From Haemophilus parainfluenzae (GTDB lineage: Bacteria > Pseudomonadota > Gammaproteobacteria > Enterobacterales > Pasteurellaceae): DNA of 64,000 bases. Every line of letters starts with the position of its first letter. The stretch's first letter is position 1. The notes beneath the pieces are model-generated. The model searched no databases. It was not told where the DNA came from and saw nothing but the letters and a program-made list of their open reading frames with translations. A program made the translations under genes and the position numbers. This document shows positions 18,223-27,528 of the stretch, piece by piece. Location of the stretch: the NCBI RefSeq assembly GCF_003252755.1, contig NZ_QEPT01000006.1, forward strand, positions 62,001-126,000, in the 5' to 3' direction.

Positions 18223-19602
18223 TTATTTGTTTAATGCTGTAAGAATGTCATCAACACGTTCTTTTGCATCACCAAAGAGCATTTGAGTGTTTTCTTTGAA
18301 GAATAATGGGTTTTGAACGCCTGCGTAACCCACCGCCATAGAGCGTTTGAATACGATAACGTTTTGTGCTTTCCATACTTCTAACACTGGCATACCTGCG
18401 ATTGGGCTGTTTGGATCTTCCATCGCTGCTGGGTTTACGGTGTCGTTTGCACCGATAACTAATACCACATCGGTATCCGCGAAATCATCATTGATTTCAT
18501 CCATTTCAAGCACGATGTCATAAGGCACTTTCGCTTCTGCTAAAAGTACGTTCATATGGCCGGGTAAACGACCTGCAACAGGGTGAATACCGAAACGCAC
18601 GTTAATACCACGCTCACGCAATTTCGCCGTAATTTCTGCGACTGGATATTGCGCTTGTGCTACCGCCATACCATATCCTGGCGTGATAATCACAGAGCTT
18701 GCATTTTTGAGTAATTCAGCCACTTCTTCTGCGGTTGTTTCACGGTGTTCGCCTTGTTCTTCATCAGAAGATACTTGAACATCATTACCAAAACCACCTG
18801 CGATAACGCTGATAAATGAGCGGTTCATCGCTTTACACATAATGTAAGAAAGAATCGCACCAGAAGAACCCACTAATGCACCAGTAACGATAAGCAAGTC
18901 ATTGCTTAGCATGAAACCTGCTGCAGCCGCTGCCCAACCAGAATAAGAGTTAAGCATTGAAACCACAACCGGCATATCCGCACCACCGATAGATGCCACT
19001 AAGTGCCAGCCGAATGCAAGTGCAATCGCGGTCATGAGTAATACTGGGAATATACTATCTGGATTATTTAAGAAGGCTATCATCAATAAAGCAGATACGA
19101 CTAACGCTGCTAAATTTAATTTATGGCGATGTGGCAACATTAACGCTTTTGAATTGATTTTGCCGCTTAATTTACCGAATGCGACGATAGAACCCGTGAA
19201 TGTTACCGCACCGATGAAGATCCCTAAGAATACTTCAACGTTATGGATATTCATTAACACAGGATCAGTTTCATGTGTTAAGCCATAGCTGTTAAAGCCT
19301 ACGAGTACGGCTGCTAAACCTACAAAGCTATGAAGGATCGCAACGAGTTCTGGCATTTCAGTCATTTCAACTTTTAATGCACGTTGAACACCAATCACGC
19401 CACCGATGATCATCGCAATGATGATCCATAATGTGCCTTCAGATTGTGGGCCGAAAATGGTTGCAACAAGGGCAATTGTCATACCGACAATACCATACCA
19501 ACAACCGGCTTTTGCCGTTTCATGTTTAGAAAGACCGGCTAAGCTCATAATGAAAAGTAATGCAGCGATAATATAGGCTGCTTGTACTAAACCTTCAGAC
19601 AT
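18223..19602 (-). CDS. pntB: NAD(P) transhydrogenase subunit beta
   Basis: PntB, with PntA, couples hydride transfer between NADH and NADP+ to proton movement across the inner membrane. The 459-residue protein has about eight N-terminal membrane segments and a C-terminal NADP-binding domain III with [19 protein letters not shown] and [20 protein letters not shown]. It lies 10 bases after pntA in one operon and is closed by an uptake-signal terminator. Confidence 0.97.
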   Translation of the reverse strand: MSEGLVQAAYIIAALLFIMSLAGLSKHETAKAGCWYGIVGMTIALVATIFGPQSEGTLWIIIAMIIGGVIGVQRALKVEMTEMPELVAILHSFVGLAAVLVGFNSYGLTHETDPVLMNIHNVEVFLGIFIGAVTFTGSIVAFGKLSGKINSKALMLPHRHKLNLAALVVSALLMIAFLNNPDSIFPVLLMTAIALAFGWHLVASIGGADMPVVVSMLNSYSGWAAAAAGFMLSNDLLIVTGALVGSSGAILSYIMCKAMNRSFISVIAGGFGNDVQVSSDEEQGEHRETTAEEVAELLKNASSVIITPGYGMAVAQAQYPVAEITAKLRERGINVRFGIHPVAGRLPGHMNVLLAEAKVPYDIVLEMDEINDDFADTDVVLVIGANDTVNPAAMEDPNSPIAGMPVLEVWKAQNVIVFKRSMAVGYAGVQNPLFFKENTQMLFGDAKERVDDILTALNK

Positions 19603-19612
19603 CGTCTTCTCC

Positions 19613-21154
19613 TTAACCTTTTCTAAACATCGCCAACATACGTTGGGTTACACGGAAACCACCAAAGATGTTGATGCTTGCCACCAAGATTGCCACAAAG
19701 GCTAATACATCAATGAAGAAGTTGCCTGTTGGCTGTCTGATTTGCAATAATGCACCCACAATGATGATACCTGAAATCGCATTGGTTACCGCCATAAGTG
19801 GAGTGTGTAAAGCGTGGCTAACGTTCCAAACCACATAGTAACCAACTACACAAGCCAATACGAATACGGTGAAGTGAGAAAGGAATGCCGCTGGCGCCAC
19901 AGACGCAAGCCAGAGGAATAACACACCAACACCCGCCATCACACCGTATTTAATACGAGGATCTGCCAGTTTTTCTTCCTCTTTTTTAACCGCACTTTGT
20001 GCCGCTTTTGCTTCTTGTTTTGGTTGTGCGGACACTTGGATTTGTGCCGGTGGAATTTCTTCCCCATCACGTACCACGGTCACACCGCGTAATACCACAT
20101 CGTCAAAATCGATATTGATCTTGCCGTCTTTTTCTTTACAAAGTAGTTTTAATAAATTAACTAAGTTTGTACCGTAAAGTTGGGAAGATTGTGTCGGTAA
20201 ACGGCTTGGGAAATCGGTGTAACCAATCACTTTCACTTGGTTTTCAGTGGTGACTACTTTGCCAGCTTCAGTGTAAGCACAGTTACCGCCTGTTGCAGCC
20301 GCTAAATCCACCACCACAGAACCCGGTTTCATGGAATCAACCATTTCTTTCGTGATCAAGCGAGGTGCTGGTTTACCCGGAATCGCCGCAGTGGTAATAA
20401 TGATATCCACTTCTTTGGCTTGTTCCGCATAAAGCTCCATCGCGCGACGGTTAAATTCTTCTGACATTACTTTCGCGTAACCATCGCCGCTGCCGCCTTC
20501 TTCTTTGAAATCAATTTCTAAGAAAGACGCGCCCATACTTTGTACTTGTTCTTTTACTTCTGGACGAGAGTCAAAAGCTCGTACAATCGCACCAAGGCTA
20601 TTCGCTGCACCAATCGCCGCTAGACCTGCAACACCCGCACCAATGACTAACACTTTTGCCGGTGGCACTTTACCTGCGGCGGTAATTTGTCCAGTGAAGA
20701 AACTACCAAATTCATGAGCTGCTTCAATCACCGCACGATAACCAGAAATATTCGCCATAGAGCTTAATGCATCAAGCGCTTGCGCACGGGAAATACGTGG
20801 CACAGAATCCATCGCTAATACATTAATTTTTTTCGACGTGAGTTTTTTCATTAAATCCGGATTTTGTGCGCGCCAAATGAAGCTCACAAGTGTTGCACCT
20901 TCCTTCATTTGATCAATTTCTGCATCCGTTGGTGGATTCACTTTAAAAATCACATCCGAATGCCACACTTCTGAACTTGAGCCAATTTTTGCGCCGGCGT
21001 CGATAAATGCTTGGTCTTCAAAACTTGCTTTAAATCCCGCATTGTATTCTACGATGACGTCAAAGCCCAGTTTTAAGATCTGCTGAACCGTTTTTGGCGT
21101 CGCCGCCACACGATTTTCGCTATCAAGCAGTTCTCTAGGTACACCAATTAACAT
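19613..21154 (-). CDS. pntA: NAD(P) transhydrogenase subunit alpha
   Basis: The 513-residue alpha subunit carries the NAD-binding domain I (alanine-dehydrogenase-like, [20 protein letters not shown] at the start; [18 protein letters not shown] near 175) followed by an acidic/lysine linker and four C-terminal membrane segments (about 405-510). First gene of pntAB. A CRP-like site lies about 150 bp upstream. Confidence 0.97.
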   Translation of the reverse strand: MLIGVPRELLDSENRVAATPKTVQQILKLGFDVIVEYNAGFKASFEDQAFIDAGAKIGSSSEVWHSDVIFKVNPPTDAEIDQMKEGATLVSFIWRAQNPDLMKKLTSKKINVLAMDSVPRISRAQALDALSSMANISGYRAVIEAAHEFGSFFTGQITAAGKVPPAKVLVIGAGVAGLAAIGAANSLGAIVRAFDSRPEVKEQVQSMGASFLEIDFKEEGGSGDGYAKVMSEEFNRRAMELYAEQAKEVDIIITTAAIPGKPAPRLITKEMVDSMKPGSVVVDLAAATGGNCAYTEAGKVVTTENQVKVIGYTDFPSRLPTQSSQLYGTNLVNLLKLLCKEKDGKINIDFDDVVLRGVTVVRDGEEIPPAQIQVSAQPKQEAKAAQSAVKKEEEKLADPRIKYGVMAGVGVLFLWLASVAPAAFLSHFTVFVLACVVGYYVVWNVSHALHTPLMAVTNAISGIIIVGALLQIRQPTGNFFIDVLAFVAILVASINIFGGFRVTQRMLAMFRKG

Positions 21155-21295
21155 AAATGTTTCCCTCTGGTTGATGAAATTTCAGACAAACTCACGCCTG
21201 TCCCTGTCTCTTAAATGACAAAAAGTCATGCGACGGTAAATGTATCACTTATTAGGGTTATTTGGGGAATTTTTTTAACTGGTTTTACAAGATAT

Positions 21296-21311
21296 TGTGA
21301 TAGGGATCATA
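21296..21311. promoter_or_regulatory. Possible CRP site upstream of pntA
   Basis: TGTGA (21296-21300), six bases, then TCATA matches the CRP core TGTGA-N6-TCACA with one mismatch. It lies in the 300-bp gap between pntA and tldD. No other operator is clear there. Confidence 0.4.
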
Positions 21312-21428
21312 AAAGAATCGAGATAAATGCGTGGTGTGTTTAACTTTTAGCCTAACGCAATGATTATTCATCAGAAACTGACTAATCAAAATAGATGAAA
21401 AACTGACCGCACTTAGATACGAAGGAAA

Positions 21429-21455
21429 TAAAAAGCCCGATATGATTATCGGGCT
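21429..21455 (-). terminator. tldD terminator
   Basis: A stem AGCCCGAT / ATCGGGCT with a short loop runs into a T-run on the minus strand, directly after the tldD stop. Confidence 0.75.
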
Positions 21456-21461
21456 CTATGT

Positions 21462-22910
21462 TTAATTTGTTCCACCAACGGTGATTTCATCAATTTTCAA
21501 GGCTGGCTGACCGACACCGACCGGCACACTTTGACCATCTTTGCCACAAACGCCAATCCCGAGATCCAAATCGGTTTCATCTGCGACCATAGAGACTTTT
21601 TGCATGACATCAATACCGCTACCGATTAACGTTGCGCCTTTAACCGGTTTCGTGATTTTACCTTTTTCAATGAGATAAGCCTCAGAAGTTGAGAACACAA
21701 ATTTACCTGAGGTAATATCCACTTGCCCACCACCAAAGTGCGGTGCATAAATACCGCGATCCACAGAAGCGATTAAATCGTCAAATTTGCTTTGCCCCGC
21801 TAACATATAGGTATTCGTCATTCGTGGCATTGGTAAATGTGCATAAGATTCACGACGACCATTCCCCGTTGGTTTCACGCCCATTAATCGTGCATTGAGT
21901 TTATCTTGCATGTAGCCTTGCAAAATCCCATCTTTGATTAAAACGTTACACTGACTTGGTACACCTTCATCATCAATGGTTAAAGAACCACGGCGGTTTT
22001 GTAATGTACCGTCATCCACAATCGTACATAATGGCGACGTCACTAACTCACCAATTTTACCCGTAAATAAGGAACTTTCTTTACGGTTGAAATCCCCTTC
22101 TAAACCATGCCCTACAGCTTCATGAAGCAAGACGCCAGGCCAACCGGCTCCCAATACCACAGGCATTAATCCTGCCGGTGCAGCGACCGCACTTAGATTC
22201 ACAAGGGCTTGACGAACAGCCTCTTTTGCAAAATTAACGGCACGAATATCCCCATTTACCACTTCAAAGAACCAATCTAAGCCAAAGCGTCCACCTGAAC
22301 CACAGCTACCGCGCTCACGTTTACCATCTTCCTCCACAAGAACAGAAATGGATAAACGCACAAGTGGACGGATATCTGCAGCAAGTGTGCCATCTGTTGC
22401 GACCACTAACACTTCTTCATAAATCGAACTTAATGCTACGGAAACATGCGTAACTCGAGGATCTTCGGCTCGCGCTGTACGATCCACGAGGTGTAATAAC
22501 TCGATCTTTTTTTCTTTACTTAAACTTTCTAACGGGTTAATCGCCGCATAACGCTGAACCGCATTCACCGCATTAAATGCTTGAGGCGAAATTAAATTGC
22601 CTTCTTTAATTTGTGCAATACCTTTTACAGCCTCGACACATTGTTGTAATGACGCTAAATTGATTTGATCAGAATACGCAAAGCCTGTTTTCTCGCCAGA
22701 AACGGCGCGCACACCAACACCGCGATCAATATGAAAGCCACCTTCTTTAATAATGCTGTCTTCTAATACCCAGCTTTCATCTTGACTTAATTGAAAATAA
22801 AGATCCGCATAATCAATATGACGATGTGACATCACATCAAAAATATTAAGCAATGATTGATGCGATAAATTGCTTGGTGCAAGTAAGGTATCTGAAACCT
22901 GTTTTAACAT
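21462..22910 (-). CDS. tldD: Metalloprotease TldD
   Basis: TldD forms a zinc protease with TldE/PmbA that trims unfolded peptides and some modified peptide antibiotics or antitoxins. The metal-binding motif appears as [14 protein letters not shown] (HExxxH) near residue 265, and the C-terminal block [18 protein letters not shown] is conserved. The start at 22910 is preferred over an in-frame ATG at 22946: it has a GGAGA ribosome binding site 5-8 nt upstream and gives 482 residues, matching E. coli TldD. It lies 81 bases after rsmI, same strand. Confidence 0.96.
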   Translation of the reverse strand: MLKQVSDTLLAPSNLSHQSLLNIFDVMSHRHIDYADLYFQLSQDESWVLEDSIIKEGGFHIDRGVGVRAVSGEKTGFAYSDQINLASLQQCVEAVKGIAQIKEGNLISPQAFNAVNAVQRYAAINPLESLSKEKKIELLHLVDRTARAEDPRVTHVSVALSSIYEEVLVVATDGTLAADIRPLVRLSISVLVEEDGKRERGSCGSGGRFGLDWFFEVVNGDIRAVNFAKEAVRQALVNLSAVAAPAGLMPVVLGAGWPGVLLHEAVGHGLEGDFNRKESSLFTGKIGELVTSPLCTIVDDGTLQNRRGSLTIDDEGVPSQCNVLIKDGILQGYMQDKLNARLMGVKPTGNGRRESYAHLPMPRMTNTYMLAGQSKFDDLIASVDRGIYAPHFGGGQVDITSGKFVFSTSEAYLIEKGKITKPVKGATLIGSGIDVMQKVSMVADETDLDLGIGVCGKDGQSVPVGVGQPALKIDEITVGGTN

Positions 22911-22991
22911 TTGTTCTCCGAAATTTATAAAAATTAATTCTGCCAAATCTCCTCTAGCCCCTCTTTGCTAAAGAGAGAGATAGTTTTTTGA

Positions 22992-23840
22992 CTAATCTAA
23001 ATTATCCAATCCAAATTGGTATAAGGCATTTTTCTTATAACCATAAAGTTCTGCCACTATCGCCGCAGCCTTTTTTAAAGGGAGTTCTTTAGCAATCAAA
23101 GTGAGCGCTTTAATTGCTTGTGGTGAAAATTCTTCGCTCTCTTCTGATTTGGGTTTGCCTTCCACGATTAACACCATCTCACCTTTTGTACGATTCGGAT
23201 CTTCACTTAACCATTGACGAAGATCACTTAATTTATCCCCTGCAATGGTTTCCCATGTTTTCGTAATTTCACGTGCAAGTACAACATAGCGTTCGCCACC
23301 TAATACATCTTGCATATCGGCAAGGGTATCTAAAATGCGGTGAGTTGATTCATAGAAGATTAAAGTGCGGTCTTCTTCTGCGACGTTTTCTAACTTATCT
23401 TTACGCGCCTTAGTTTTCGCAGGTAAAAAACCTTCAAAGCAAAAACGGTCTGACGCAATGCCCGATGCACATAATGCCGTAATTGCTGCACAAGCACCGG
23501 GTAACGGTACTACTTTAATGCCTGCCTCACGACATTGACGCACTAAATGAAAACCCGGATCGTTAATCAAGGGCGTTCCTGCATCAGAAATTAATGCAAT
23601 ATTGGTACCTTGTTTTAGCTTTTCTACCAACACATGTGCTTTTTCTTGTTCATTGTGATCATGCAAGGCGAAAAAAGGCTTTTTGATACCATAATGGCTG
23701 AGCAATAAACCACTGTGGCGCGTGTCTTCCGCAGCAATTAAATCTACTTGCGAAAAGGTCTCTAAAGCACGTTGTGTAATATCTTGTAAATTCCCGATTG
23801 GTGTGGCGACAATATATAAAATTCCGGTTAAATCATTCAT
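22992..23840 (-). CDS. rsmI: 16S rRNA (cytidine(1402)-2'-O)-methyltransferase
   Basis: RsmI methylates the 2'-OH of C1402 in the decoding centre using SAM. The 282-residue protein has the tetrapyrrole-methylase fold motifs [14 protein letters not shown] at the N-terminus, [15 protein letters not shown], and [19 protein letters not shown]. It is divergent from lpoA, the arrangement also seen in E. coli and H. influenzae. Confidence 0.96.
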   Translation of the reverse strand: MNDLTGILYIVATPIGNLQDITQRALETFSQVDLIAAEDTRHSGLLLSHYGIKKPFFALHDHNEQEKAHVLVEKLKQGTNIALISDAGTPLINDPGFHLVRQCREAGIKVVPLPGACAAITALCASGIASDRFCFEGFLPAKTKARKDKLENVAEEDRTLIFYESTHRILDTLADMQDVLGGERYVVLAREITKTWETIAGDKLSDLRQWLSEDPNRTKGEMVLIVEGKPKSEESEEFSPQAIKALTLIAKELPLKKAAAIVAELYGYKKNALYQFGLDNLD

Positions 23841-23909
23841 TTTTGTTTGCTTTTACATTGTGAGATAAGTAAGATCGCCCATTATTGATTTATTCATTAT
23901 GGAGCGAAT

Positions 23910-25631
23910 ATGTCTATTCTATTACAAGGCGGTCGTTTTAAAAAACGTTTAATGCCGATTTTATTGTCTGTTGCATTAGCAGGTTGTTCTAACTTATTTG
24001 GTAGTAGCTTTACCCAAACATTACAACGTGATGCCAATGCAAGTTCTGAATTTTATATGAACAAATTAGGGCAAACACAGGATAAAGAAGATCAACAAAC
24101 TTACAAACTCTTAGCCGCTCGTGTACTAATTTCTGAAAATAAAGTACCCCAAGCGGAAGAGTTATTAACGGAGTTAGTTGACTTAAACGAAGCACAACAA
24201 TTAGATCGCACGTTAATTGAAGCGCGCATCGCCGCAGCAAAAGGCAATAATGATGTTGCTGAAGGTAAATTGCGTGCACTCGATCTGACTAAATTAAGTC
24301 CATCACAAAAATCTCGTTATTACGAAACCTTTGCTCAAACAGCAGAAAATCGTAAAGATGTGATTGAAGCGGTGAAAGCGCGTATTAAAATGGATGAGAA
24401 CTTAACAGACATGCAACGTCGTAAAGATAATGTTGATAAAACGTGGTCGTTACTCCGTTCTGCGAATACTGCTGTCATCAATAATGCCTCTGATGAAGGT
24501 AGCGTGGCATTAGGCGGTTGGCTCACCCTAATTAAAGCTTATAATGACAACATCCGTCAGCCGGTACAATTAAGCCAAGCATTACAAAGCTGGAAATCAG
24601 CTTATCCAAATCACGTTGCGGCAACCTTTTTCCCTAAAGAGCTAGAAAGCTTGTTGAATTTCCAACAAACGAATTTAGCTCAAATTGGTTTAGTTTTACC
24701 TTTAAGCGGCGATGGCCAAATCTTAGGTACAACGATTCAATCAGGTTTCAATGATGCAAAAGGTGACTCAACCATTCCAGTACAAGTGTTTGACTCATCG
24801 ACCACCCCGATTAATGACATTATTGCACAGGCAAAAGCATCGGGTATTAAAGCGTTAGTGGGTCCATTACTTAAACAAAATGTTGATGCCATCATTGCGA
24901 ATCCAAGCGCAGTGCAAGGTATGGACGTGCTCGCATTAAATGCAACACCAAATGCGCGTGCAATTAACCAAATGTGCTATTACGGTTTATCACCTGAAGA
25001 TGAAGCGGAATCAGCAGCAAACAAAATGTGGAAAGATGGTATTCGTAATCCAATCGTTGCAATGCCACAAAATGATTTAGGGCAACGTGTTGGTAATGCA
25101 TTCAACGTGCGTTGGCAACGTTTAGCGGGCACAGATGCGAATATTCGCTACTATAACTTACCAGCTGATATTACCTACTTCTTCCAAGGTGCACCGCAAG
25201 ATACAAGTGCGCTTTATGTCATCTCCTCACCAGATGAATTGGCTGAAATCAAAGGTTATTTAGATACCAGCAATCCGAACGTCCGTATTTATGCAAGCTC
25301 TCGTTCTAATGCGGCAAGTAATACACCGGAATACTATGCAAAAATGAATGGCATTCAATTTAGTGATATTCCATTCTTTAAACAAAGCGATTCTTCACAA
25401 TATCAAAAAGTGGCTGGCTCAACTGGTGGTGAATTCCAATTAATGCGTTTATATGCAATGGGTTCTGATGCATGGTTGCTCATCAACCACTTTAATGAAT
25501 TACGCCAAGTACCAGGTTATACCTTAAGCGGTTTAACCGGTCAGCTTAGCGCGGATTCAAACTGTGATGTGGATCGCGATATGACATGGTATCAAGTACA
25601 AGATGGTAACGTGGTAGCGGTTGCGAACTAA
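23910..25631 (+). CDS. lpoA: Outer-membrane lipoprotein activator of PBP1A
   Basis: LpoA spans the periplasm and activates the peptidoglycan synthase PBP1A. The 573-residue precursor has a signal peptide with lipobox ALAGC (Cys26). A TPR-like N-terminal domain (about 30-250) precedes a periplasmic-binding-protein-like C-terminal domain starting at QIGLVLPLSGDGQILG. It leads the run lpoA-yraN-diaA-dolP. Confidence 0.95.
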   Translation: MSILLQGGRFKKRLMPILLSVALAGCSNLFGSSFTQTLQRDANASSEFYMNKLGQTQDKEDQQTYKLLAARVLISENKVPQAEELLTELVDLNEAQQLDRTLIEARIAAAKGNNDVAEGKLRALDLTKLSPSQKSRYYETFAQTAENRKDVIEAVKARIKMDENLTDMQRRKDNVDKTWSLLRSANTAVINNASDEGSVALGGWLTLIKAYNDNIRQPVQLSQALQSWKSAYPNHVAATFFPKELESLLNFQQTNLAQIGLVLPLSGDGQILGTTIQSGFNDAKGDSTIPVQVFDSSTTPINDIIAQAKASGIKALVGPLLKQNVDAIIANPSAVQGMDVLALNATPNARAINQMCYYGLSPEDEAESAANKMWKDGIRNPIVAMPQNDLGQRVGNAFNVRWQRLAGTDANIRYYNLPADITYFFQGAPQDTSALYVISSPDELAEIKGYLDTSNPNVRIYASSRSNAASNTPEYYAKMNGIQFSDIPFFKQSDSSQYQKVAGSTGGEFQLMRLYAMGSDAWLLINHFNELRQVPGYTLSGLTGQLSADSNCDVDRDMTWYQVQDGNVVAVAN

Positions 25632-25634
25632 TCC

Positions 25635-25994
25635 ATGTTTTCATTAAAACGTCAACAAGGGGCGGGCTTTGAACATCAAGCCCGCCTTTTCTTAGAGTCT
25701 AAAGGTCTCAAATTCATCGCGGCGAATCAACATTTCAAATGCGGTGAATTAGATCTCGTTATGCAAGACGAACAAACTATTGTGTTTGTTGAAGTTCGTC
25801 AACGCTCCAGCTCAGCATTTGGATCCGCCGTTGAAAGTGTGGATTGGCAAAAGCAACAAAAATGGCTAAATGCCGCAAATTTATGGCTTGCTAAACGCAA
25901 CCTAAGCCTCGAAGATGCGGATTGTCGTTTTGATCTTATCGCCTTTGGAAAAAACGCCAGTGATATCCAATGGATTCCTAATTTTCTCGATTAA
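25635..25994 (+). CDS. yraN: UPF0102 family protein YraN (nuclease-like)
   Basis: A 119-residue protein of the UPF0102 family, related to Holliday-junction-resolvase-like folds. It has the family motifs [41 protein letters not shown] (the E-x-D and E-x-K/R nuclease-like core) and a C-terminal RFDLIAFG. Biochemical role is not established. It starts 3 bases after lpoA. Confidence 0.92.
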   Translation: MFSLKRQQGAGFEHQARLFLESKGLKFIAANQHFKCGELDLVMQDEQTIVFVEVRQRSSSAFGSAVESVDWQKQQKWLNAANLWLAKRNLSLEDADCRFDLIAFGKNASDIQWIPNFLD

Positions 25995-26006
25995 CCTTTT
26001 CCGATT

Positions 26007-26591
26007 ATGTTACAAAAAGTTAAAGATATTTATAGCGAAAGTATTCAGATTCAAATCTCTGCTTCAAGTCTATTATCAGAAAATATTGCCACTGCCACAC
26101 AAATGGTCATGCAATGTTTGTTAAGTGGTCATAAAGTGATTGCCTGTGGCGTCGCTCGCTCTTACGCGAATGCCCAATTTTTAGTATCAAACTTGCTCAA
26201 TCGTTACGATTTTGAGCGCCCAAGTCTACCATCCGTACATCTTAGCCTTGAAAGTGCGGTCGGTTCTTCACTGGTTTTTGATCAACCTATCGATCAACTG
26301 TATCAACATCAATTTAACGCCATCGCAAAGCCTGGCGATTTATTGATAGCCTTTGCGCCTCTTGGAACAGAAAAAGCAGTGCTAAATACGATTGCTAATG
26401 CCGTCAACAAAGAAATTCAGGTCATTGCCTTAACCGGTGCAAACAATGATGCGATTCAAGGTGTGTTAGCTGAAGCAGATTTAGAAATCTCTATTCCTGC
26501 TACCAAAGAAGCGCGTATCTTAGAAAATCATTTATTCGTCATTAATGCACTTTGTGAGCTTGTTGATAGTACACTTTTCCCAAGAGCTTGA
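26007..26591 (+). CDS. diaA: SIS-domain DnaA initiator-associating protein DiaA
   Basis: DiaA binds DnaA and promotes orderly initiation complexes at oriC. The 194-residue protein is a SIS-domain protein like GmhA; the second sugar-phosphate motif is degenerate (LLIAFAPLGTEKAVLN in place of a Ser/Thr-Gly-Asn motif), which fits a binding rather than isomerase role. The C-terminal NHLFVINALCELVDSTLFP matches DiaA. It follows yraN by 12 bases. Confidence 0.9.
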   Translation: MLQKVKDIYSESIQIQISASSLLSENIATATQMVMQCLLSGHKVIACGVARSYANAQFLVSNLLNRYDFERPSLPSVHLSLESAVGSSLVFDQPIDQLYQHQFNAIAKPGDLLIAFAPLGTEKAVLNTIANAVNKEIQVIALTGANNDAIQGVLAEADLEISIPATKEARILENHLFVINALCELVDSTLFPRA

Positions 26592-26674
26592 CATTAAAGG
26601 ATTTTCCAACCAAACTATTTCTAAAATTAATTGACTAATAGTTGACTCACTCATTTATGAAAAGGAGATTAATA

Positions 26675-27256
26675 ATGAAATTAACCCCATTTAAAAAATT
26701 AGCTTTCGTGCTCGGGGCATCCATTATATTACAAGGCTGTGTAGCTGCTGTACTCGGTGGCGCCGCTGCGGGAGCAAAAATTGCAACAGATCCTCGAACA
26801 ATGGGGACGCAAGTCGATGATGAAACATTAGAAGTAAAAGTCGAAAATGCATTAGATAAAGATGCACAGATTAAATCTGAAGGTCGTGTACATGCGGTTT
26901 CCTATAGTGGTCGCGTATTATTAATTGGTCAAGTTCCGAATGAAAGTGTAAAAGAAACTGCAACCAGCCTTGCAAAAGGCGTAGAAGGTGTAAGTGATGT
27001 TTATAACGAATTACGCGTAGGCAATAAAATTAACTTTGGTCAAATTACCAAAGACAGCTGGATTACCACACAAATTAAATCGAAGCTCTTTGTTGGTGAC
27101 AATGTAAAAGCAACGGATGTAAAAGTGATCACTGAAAATGGTGAAGTATTCTTACTTGGAAACGTTACTCAATCACAAGGTGATTCAGCCGCAGAAATTG
27201 CAAGTAAAGTCACAGGTGTTCAAAAAGTCATTAAAGTATTTAAGTATTTGAATTAA
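26675..27256 (+). CDS. dolP: Outer-membrane lipoprotein DolP (YraP), two BON domains
   Basis: A 193-residue lipoprotein supporting outer-membrane integrity and BAM function in relatives. The ATG at 26675 is chosen for its AAAAGGAGA ribosome binding site; a longer frame from 26642 adds 11 residues and spoils the signal peptide. Lipobox LQGC is near residue 23, followed by a Gly/Ala-rich stretch. BON domains cover about 50-115 and 125-193. It ends with an uptake-signal terminator. Confidence 0.94.
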   Translation: MKLTPFKKLAFVLGASIILQGCVAAVLGGAAAGAKIATDPRTMGTQVDDETLEVKVENALDKDAQIKSEGRVHAVSYSGRVLLIGQVPNESVKETATSLAKGVEGVSDVYNELRVGNKINFGQITKDSWITTQIKSKLFVGDNVKATDVKVITENGEVFLLGNVTQSQGDSAAEIASKVTGVQKVIKVFKYLN

Positions 27257-27273
27257 CTATTTTTTTAAAGATT

Positions 27274-27317
27274 AAAGTGCGGTCAGAAACCATCTTGTTT
27301 TTGACCGCACTTTTTTC
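27274..27317 (+). terminator. dolP terminator (inverted uptake-signal pair)
   Basis: AAAGTGCGGTCA (27274-27285) and TGACCGCACTTT (27302-27313) form a 12-bp stem followed by T-run. Confidence 0.85.
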
Positions 27318-27447
27318 TTTACAAGGTTTTATGAAAAAGATTTTGTTTAAAAAAACACCATTCGAAAAAAAAAGTTATTTATTTTAAATAACTTATATTT
27401 TGTCAATAATTTTGACAAAAAATTTACTACTTGAATTCAATGTCAAA

Positions 27448-27494
27448 ACACTCTATCTTGTGCAATATTAAATTTATGACACAATATATTGTGT
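27448..27494. promoter_or_regulatory. Two NrdR boxes upstream of nrdA
   Basis: A perfect palindromic NrdR box ACACAATATATTGTGT lies at 27479-27494. A weaker one, ACACTCTATCTTGTGC, lies at 27448-27463. Their starts are 31 bp apart, three helical turns, which is the spacing known for NrdR operators on ribonucleotide reductase genes. They lie 34-81 bp before nrdA. NrdR is expected to repress nrdA-nrdB when dATP is high. Confidence 0.88.
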
Positions 27495-27528
27495 TTTTTC
27501 AATCATTACTCTAACAGGTTTATCTTCC

